Shown: positions 41,293 to 45,448 of the stretch, piece after piece
Position numbering within the stretch: position 1 is the first letter of the stretch
How the letters are laid out: every line of letters starts with the position of its first letter
Assembly: GCF_025127995.1 (NCBI RefSeq)
Contig: NZ_JAHLYP010000005.1
Coordinates: forward strand, 1 to 45,448
Length of the DNA stretch: 45,448 nucleotides
Source: Synechococcus sp. CS-1332
Lineage (GTDB): Bacteria > Cyanobacteriota > Cyanobacteriia > PCC-6307 > Cyanobiaceae
Direction of reading: 5' to 3'
The notes under the pieces: generated by a model
Databases searched by the model: none
What the model was told of the DNA's origin: nothing
The model's input: only the letters and a program-made list of their open reading frames with translations
Made by a program: the position numbers and the translations under genes

Positions 41293-41345
41293 TGCGGGCG
41301 TTGGCGGCCGCAAAGGGGTAGCCCCAGAGGGAGAACCGGACAGCG
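41258..41345 (-). pseudogene. stranded duplicate of the mutY 3' end
   Basis: On the minus strand a short open segment reads [14 protein letters not shown] and stops at 41258, matching YPFPAANARIISAL in the C-terminus of the intact MutY encoded 1.8 kb away. At DNA level 41288-41322 equals 43103-43137 with one mismatch in 35. No start or body of MutY is attached. It overlaps the last codons of tsaE on the other strand. It looks like the original mutY end left behind when the fusion gene 41349-43058 arrived. Confidence 0.75.
41288..41322 (+). repeat. 35-bp direct repeat, left copy
   Basis: Direct repeat of 43103-43137 (34 of 35 bases identical; C at 41311 versus G at 43126). The two copies bracket the methyltransferase-glycosyltransferase fusion gene. 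Confidence 0.9.
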
Positions 41346-41348
41346 GCT

Positions 41349-43058
41349 TCAGGGATGAAGTTCCGGCACCCGATCCAGGAGGCGGCTGGTGAGGTCATGG
41401 CGCCGATCCCAGAGGCTTCGGTACCAGGCCTCCCGGTCGGCCACCTGGTGGCGATGCATCCGGTTCGCTGCCACCCAGCCTCTGGCCCTCTGGCCCAGCT
41501 CCTGCATCGCCAGGGGGTCAGCCCGCCAACCCGCCAGGGCTGCCTTGAGTTCAGCCGCGGAGTCGAACAGGCAGCCGCCCAGCCCAGCCTCAAAGGTGGC
41601 GGCGTAAACGGTGGGGCTGGCCAGGATCGCCAGGCCGTGGGCCGCGGCCTCCAGGGCTTTGAGGTCTGATTTGCAGCAGTTGAAGGGCGTGTCGGCGAGG
41701 GGCAGCCAGGCGATGTCGCAGCGGCCCATCAACCGGCGATAGGTGGGGTAGTCGCAGGTGGGGGTGAAGGTCCGGCCTGGGATCGCCAGCGCCTCGAAGA
41801 AGTCCCGGTCATGCACCACCTCCACCTCCCAGCGATCGGGGTCGGCGGTGAGAACCTCGTTGAGCGACCCCATCCAGGGGCTCCAGTCGGCCTGGCGGTT
41901 GAGGGCGCCGAAAAACAGTCGCAGGGGGCGCCGCTGCAGCTCCGACTCCGATTCCGCAGGCCGCGACTCCGGAAGCGCCTCGATGGCATTGGCGAACACG
42001 GCCACCTCCGGATTGAGCGGACCGATCCGCTCGGCCAGGGGCTGGGTCGACACCTGCACCGCGTGAACGCCGGTGAAGCAGAGATGCCGATTCGCAGCGA
42101 TCGCCGGCCAGCGGTCGGGATCATCGTCGTAGTCGCTCACGACCACATAACCGTTACGCAGCAACAGCCGCAACTTCTCGAGGGAGTCCTCAAGGGTGAG
42201 CATCGGTCGCTGCCAGAGCAGCAGCCTTGGCAGCGTGGCTGCGGCCGGCAGCAGGTTGAGAGAGCCCGAGCCGCAGCGGAAGCTGATGGCCGGCTGGCTG
42301 AACAGGGCCCGCAGCGGCTGCGCCATGCGCACGTCGACCATGCCGGCCTGGGGGGGCAGGGTGAGGGCATCGAGGTGCAGGGGTATCCGCGGCCGGCGGC
42401 TGGCCCGCACGAGGTACTGCAGGGGAGCCACGCCGGCCAACAGTTCGCCGCGATCGATTCCCAGGCCCTTCAGGGCCGGCTCGAGCTGGCGCACGAAGGC
42501 TTCGGCCGCTTCCGGACGGAAGATCCTGGGCGTCAATTCATGCAGGTGAAGACCGCTGCCCTCCACCAGGGCCTGAATGCCCTGACGGGTGAACCAGCGC
42601 AGGTGGGTGCGATCAAACAGTCCTTCCTCCGCCACGGGCCAGCGACCATGGAGCAGCTCCGCCAACACCGACCAGTGCTGCACATTGGGGATGCAGGCCA
42701 GCAGCACCCCATCCCGATCCAGCCAGGCCAGATGGCGGGCGATCGTGGCCCAGGGATCGCGGAAATGCTCGATCACATCGCCGTAGATCAGGCAGTCGAT
42801 GGGCGGCAGAGGTGGCAAAAGCAGCCCCGGGTCTTCTGCATCGCCTCGAATGACATGGTCGAGGCGCTCGGCGGCCAGCTCGGCAGGTCCGGCCAGCTGC
42901 TCCACCCCCACATAGATCGCCTCGGGATTGCGGGCCTTGAACGCCGCCCCAAGGGCGCCGGCGCCGCAGCCGATCTCCAGCACGGCTCGGGCCTGCAGCG
43001 GAATCCGGCCCAGGAGATCGGGGTTGATCCGGTCGTGGTAGCCAGGGGTCACCGTCAC
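41349..43058 (-). CDS. methyltransferase-glycosyltransferase fusion protein
   Basis: 569 residues. N-terminal part (about 1-230): class I SAM methyltransferase with motif I VLEIGCGAGALGAAF, GVEQ acidic site, LIYGDVIEHFRDPW and LLACIPNVQHW. C-terminal part (about 270-560): GT-B-like glycosyltransferase with YDDDPDRWP, LRLFFGALNRQADW, CDIAWLPL and the donor-site-like DLKALEAAAHGLAILAS. It likely acts on surface polysaccharide; substrate unknown. The start is a GTG at 43058 overlapping the mutY stop (GTGA); the open frame further upstream is shadow of mutY. Flanked by a duplicated mutY tail, suggesting insertion. Confidence 0.87.
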   Translation of the reverse strand: MTVTPGYHDRINPDLLGRIPLQARAVLEIGCGAGALGAAFKARNPEAIYVGVEQLAGPAELAAERLDHVIRGDAEDPGLLLPPLPPIDCLIYGDVIEHFRDPWATIARHLAWLDRDGVLLACIPNVQHWSVLAELLHGRWPVAEEGLFDRTHLRWFTRQGIQALVEGSGLHLHELTPRIFRPEAAEAFVRQLEPALKGLGIDRGELLAGVAPLQYLVRASRRPRIPLHLDALTLPPQAGMVDVRMAQPLRALFSQPAISFRCGSGSLNLLPAAATLPRLLLWQRPMLTLEDSLEKLRLLLRNGYVVVSDYDDDPDRWPAIAANRHLCFTGVHAVQVSTQPLAERIGPLNPEVAVFANAIEALPESRPAESESELQRRPLRLFFGALNRQADWSPWMGSLNEVLTADPDRWEVEVVHDRDFFEALAIPGRTFTPTCDYPTYRRLMGRCDIAWLPLADTPFNCCKSDLKALEAAAHGLAILASPTVYAATFEAGLGGCLFDSAAELKAALAGWRADPLAMQELGQRARGWVAANRMHRHQVADREAWYRSLWDRRHDLTSRLLDRVPELHP

Positions 43059-44188
43059 TCGGCAGGCCGCTGTGAAGCCCGCAACCGCAGGAGCAGGGCA
43101 CTGATGATGCGGGCGTTGGCGGCCGGAAAGGGGTAGCTGGAGAGCTCCTCGGGCGCCACCCAGCGCACCTGCTGGGAGGCCAGCGGCTGCGGCTCTCCCG
43201 AGCGCCAGCGGCAGAGATGCACCACGAAGCGCAGCCGCTTGTGGCTGTAGGCGTGCTCCAGGGTGATCAGCTCCTCCCCCACCGCCACCTCGATGGCCAG
43301 CTCCTCCCGCAGCTCCCGCTGGATCGTCGCTTCGATCGCTTCGCCAGGCTCCTGCTTGCCCCCAGGAAACTCCCACAGGCCGCCCAGCAGGCCCTCCTGG
43401 AGCCGCTGGTCGATCAGCACCCGCCCGTCCTTGTCCCGCACCACGCCCACCCCGATCACCTGGAACGGCACGGGCGGGGAAGTGTCCTTCACGGGTAAAC
43501 GGCCGGGATCGCCGGCAGCGTAGGCAGCGCAGCGCCCGCGCCAGGGGCAGGCACCACAGCAGGGCTGGCGGGGGGTGCAGACCCCGGCGCCCAGGTCCAT
43601 CAGGGCCTGGTTGAAGGCGCGGGGCCGGTGGGGGTCGAGAACGGTTTCGCTCAGCCGCCAGAAGTGGGCCATGTCCCGCTTCGGTGGCCCCGGGTGGGCG
43701 ACCAGCCTGGCCACCACCCGCTGGACGTTGCCATCAAGGATCGGATGGGGGAGATCAAAGGCGGACGAAAGGATGCTGGCGGCGGTGCTGCGGCCGATGC
43801 CCGGCAGGGCCATCCAGCCCTCCAGCGTGCGCGGCCAGGGATCGCCACCCGCCGCGACCAGTCGCTGCGCCCCGCCGTGCAGGCGGCGGGCCCGGGCGTA
43901 GTAGCCCAGGCCCTGCCACAGCATCAGCACGTCATGCTCGCTGGCAGCGGCGAGGGCCCCGACATCGGGGAACGCCGCCATCAAGCGGTGCCAGTAGGGC
44001 AGCACCACGGCCAGCTGAGTCTGCTGCAGCATCACCTCGGCGACCCACACGCCGAAGGGGTCGAGGGGCTCACCGGGCCCAGGGCGTGATCCGTCGGGGC
44101 GGAGCTTCCAGGGGATGTCGTGGCGGCCGTGGTCCTCCCACCAATCCAGCAGGGAAGACCGAAGGGGCTCAATCGGGCCCGGATCCAT
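43055..44188 (-). CDS. mutY: A/G-specific adenine glycosylase MutY
   Basis: Removes adenine opposite 8-oxoguanine. Seen: WWEDHGRHDIPWK, EVMLQQTQLAVVLPYW, the helix-hairpin-helix with catalytic Asp LPGIGRSTAASILSSAF, the iron-sulphur cysteines CTPRQPCCGACPWRGRC, and a C-terminal NUDIX-like 8-oxoG recognition domain (GGLWEFPGGKQEPGEA). It starts at the ATG at 44188 (a GTG at 44191 is possible), 11 bp after the oxygenase gene. Its 3' end is duplicated at 41258-41345. Confidence 0.96.
   Translation of the reverse strand: MDPGPIEPLRSSLLDWWEDHGRHDIPWKLRPDGSRPGPGEPLDPFGVWVAEVMLQQTQLAVVLPYWHRLMAAFPDVGALAAASEHDVLMLWQGLGYYARARRLHGGAQRLVAAGGDPWPRTLEGWMALPGIGRSTAASILSSAFDLPHPILDGNVQRVVARLVAHPGPPKRDMAHFWRLSETVLDPHRPRAFNQALMDLGAGVCTPRQPCCGACPWRGRCAAYAAGDPGRLPVKDTSPPVPFQVIGVGVVRDKDGRVLIDQRLQEGLLGGLWEFPGGKQEPGEAIEATIQRELREELAIEVAVGEELITLEHAYSHKRLRFVVHLCRWRSGEPQPLASQQVRWVAPEELSSYPFPAANARIISALLLRLRASQRPAE
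43103..43137 (+). repeat. 35-bp direct repeat, right copy
   Basis: Lies in the 3' coding end of intact mutY; pairs with 41288-41322 (one mismatch). Confidence 0.9.
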
Positions 44189-44199
44189 CACACCTCGAC

Positions 44200-44919
44200 C
44201 TACACGAACCCCCCCGGCCGGGGCCGGGTGCTGGACAGGGACACGTTGCCCTGGGCGGCACCCTGGGAAACGGCAGGCAAAGGGGCAGGCCGTGGCGGCG
44301 GCTGGGGCACGGCGACCACGTTGAAAGCGATCGACCAGCGCTCCCCTTCACCGCGGAAGGGGGGCACCGAGTGAGGTTGCCAGGCCGGAAAGACATAGAA
44401 ATCACCGGGCACCGGCAACACGTAATGGGCCATGCCGGTGCGGAAGCTCTGGATGTGCCATTCCTCCGGGCCGTGGAAACAGAGCTGGCCGTCGAAGCGG
44501 TCGGCATTGATCTGGGGAGGCACCTGCAGGAACAGCACACCCGAGAAACTGCCGCCGTGGGTGTGGGTGGGGTTGTAGTCGCCGGCGCGCTGGGCGTTGA
44601 GCCACAGATCGATCATCTGCAGGCCATACCGGCCCGGCGTCCAGGGACCCCGGCCCTGGGGCGGCTGCTGGTCGATCACGTGGCGGATCCAGCGCTCACA
44701 GGCCGGCAGGATCACCGAGCGGCAGAGCTCGGCGGCGGCGGGATGGTCGGGCCCCAGCTCCCGCTGCTGGGACAGCTGCCCCGCCAGCTTCACCGACGCA
44801 TCCGGACTGCGTTCGGGCTGGGCGAGAACCGCGCGGGCCATGGCCTGCAGATCGACCAACTGGGCCGGGGGCAACTGGCCCTGCAGCAGATAGCGGGGGA
44901 AGAGACTGACCACCTCCAT
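44200..44919 (-). CDS. putative 2OG-Fe(II) oxygenase
   Basis: 239 residues, related to the small 2-oxoglutarate/iron oxygenases found in marine picocyanobacteria and their phages. Iron ligands probably come from NPTHTHGGSFSGVLFL and PHSVPPFRGEGERWSIAFN, the latter also holding the 2OG-binding Arg. The start at 44919 (MEVVSLFPRYLLQ) has GGAAGAG six bases upstream; the ATG at 44949 lacks one. The last ~35 residues are Pro/Ser-rich and look non-conserved. Substrate unknown. It is followed by mutY after 11 bp. Confidence 0.82.
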   Translation of the reverse strand: MEVVSLFPRYLLQGQLPPAQLVDLQAMARAVLAQPERSPDASVKLAGQLSQQRELGPDHPAAAELCRSVILPACERWIRHVIDQQPPQGRGPWTPGRYGLQMIDLWLNAQRAGDYNPTHTHGGSFSGVLFLQVPPQINADRFDGQLCFHGPEEWHIQSFRTGMAHYVLPVPGDFYVFPAWQPHSVPPFRGEGERWSIAFNVVAVPQPPPRPAPLPAVSQGAAQGNVSLSSTRPRPGGFV

Positions 44920-44997
44920 CGTGGGCTCTTCCGGGGGTGTGCCGGCCATGGAAGCGGTGAGTGTGCGAGCTGAACTCAAGCCTCGCAAACGGCGGGA

Positions 44998-45448
44998 TCA
45001 GATAGCCACGTAGGCCTCGACGGCGTCGCTGAGGCGGCGCAGACCGGCCAGGCCGTCGCGCTCCAGGTTGCGCACCCGGTCGCGGCTGATGCCGAGGATG
45101 CGGCCGATGCCGGTGAGGCTCATCGGCTCCTCGCCATCGATGCCGAAGCGCATCTTCAGCACGCGACCCTGCAGGTCCGGCAGTTGATCGAGCAGGGCCC
45201 GCAGGTCGCCTTTGAGGCACTCTCCGTCCACCAGCTCAGACGGCAGCAGGTCGTCTCCCGACAACAGATCCAGCAGCTCGGTGTCCTCGCCATCGCCCAC
45301 CTTCGTCTCCAGGCTCACCGGCTGGCGGGCGCGGCAGAGCAGGTCTTTGACCTCCTCTTCGGGCAGCTCCACCGCCACCGCCAGTTCGCTCAGGGTGGGG
45401 GTGCGGCCCAGCTCCTGGCTCAGCTCTCGCTGGCCCTTCTTGAGCTTG
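44998..45448 (-). CDS. sigma-70 family RNA polymerase sigma factor (3' part)
   Basis: Partial: the gene enters from beyond the window end and stops at 44998. Regions 3 and 4 are seen: RELSQELGRTPTLSELA (region 3), LPDLQGRVLKMRFGIDGEEP and the -35-binding helix-turn-helix TGIGRILGISRDRVRNLERDGLAGLRRL (region 4.2). This pattern fits cyanobacterial group 2 (SigA-like, non-essential) sigma factors rather than the principal one, but the N-terminus is needed to decide. Confidence 0.93.
   Translation of the reverse strand, partial: KLKKGQRELSQELGRTPTLSELAVAVELPEEEVKDLLCRARQPVSLETKVGDGEDTELLDLLSGDDLLPSELVDGECLKGDLRALLDQLPDLQGRVLKMRFGIDGEEPMSLTGIGRILGISRDRVRNLERDGLAGLRRLSDAVEAYVAI

Overview
This window comes from a unicellular picocyanobacterium of the Synechococcus/Cyanobium type. 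The evidence is psaC (photosystem I iron-sulphur subunit) beside acpP-fabF-tktA, a picocyanobacterial RpaB response regulator, a cyanobacterial long-form ahcY, the egtB-egtD cluster with its two picocyanobacterial companion proteins, strongly GC-rich coding DNA, and copies of the cyanobacterial HIP1 palindrome GCGATCGC (for example 3741-3748, 4406-4413, 20303-20310, 22402-22409, 40585-40592). No species can be named from the sequence alone.

Layout. (1) 43-6013: housekeeping genes glmS, psaC (minus), acpP, fabF, tktA (plus), closed by a good intrinsic terminator. (2) 6122-17759: a surface-polysaccharide island of about 11.7 kb. Its minus-strand operon rfbF-rfbG-rfbH-paratose synthase-tyvelose epimerase encodes a near-complete route to CDP-D-tyvelose, a 3,6-dideoxyhexose best known from Salmonella and Yersinia O-antigens. 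It is flanked by two gtr-like modules, each with a GtrB-like polyprenyl-phosphate glycosyltransferase and a polytopic GT-C-like membrane protein; one also has a small SMR/ArnE-like membrane protein and the other a methyltransferase. The right part (about 14.2-17.9 kb) is visibly AT-richer than everything around it. (3) 18073-23755: thiC with its TPP riboswitch, a 39-nt near-perfect palindrome, then a probable five-gene minus-strand operon ruvB-TPR-M20 peptidase-small membrane protein-HEAT protein. (4) 23818-27443: smpB, a degenerate kinase-like membrane protein and a cysteine synthase. (5) 27522-31275: egtB-egtD-two small proteins-ydcF, overlapping start to stop, for ergothioneine synthesis. 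(6) 31304-38416: a small hypothetical, lysS, rpaB, an orphan sugar-binding lipoprotein-like protein, mreD-mreC-mreB, then divergent ssb. (7) 38527-45448: dedA, ahcY, tsaE, a methyltransferase-glycosyltransferase fusion, mutY, a 2OG-Fe(II) oxygenase and the 3' part of a sigma-70 factor that runs off the window.

The most interesting signals are: the CDP-tyvelose pathway joined to gtr-type membrane modules, with no cytoplasmic tyvelosyltransferase and no DdhD-type reductase in view; a duplicated 3' tail of mutY stranded 1.8 kb away behind the fusion gene, which looks like the scar of an insertion event; the 39-nt palindrome before the thiC riboswitch; and head-to-head overlapping start codons at 7072.

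No tRNA, rRNA, CRISPR array, transposase or integrase was recognised. Function calls rest on recognisable motifs and recalled family features; no database search was possible.
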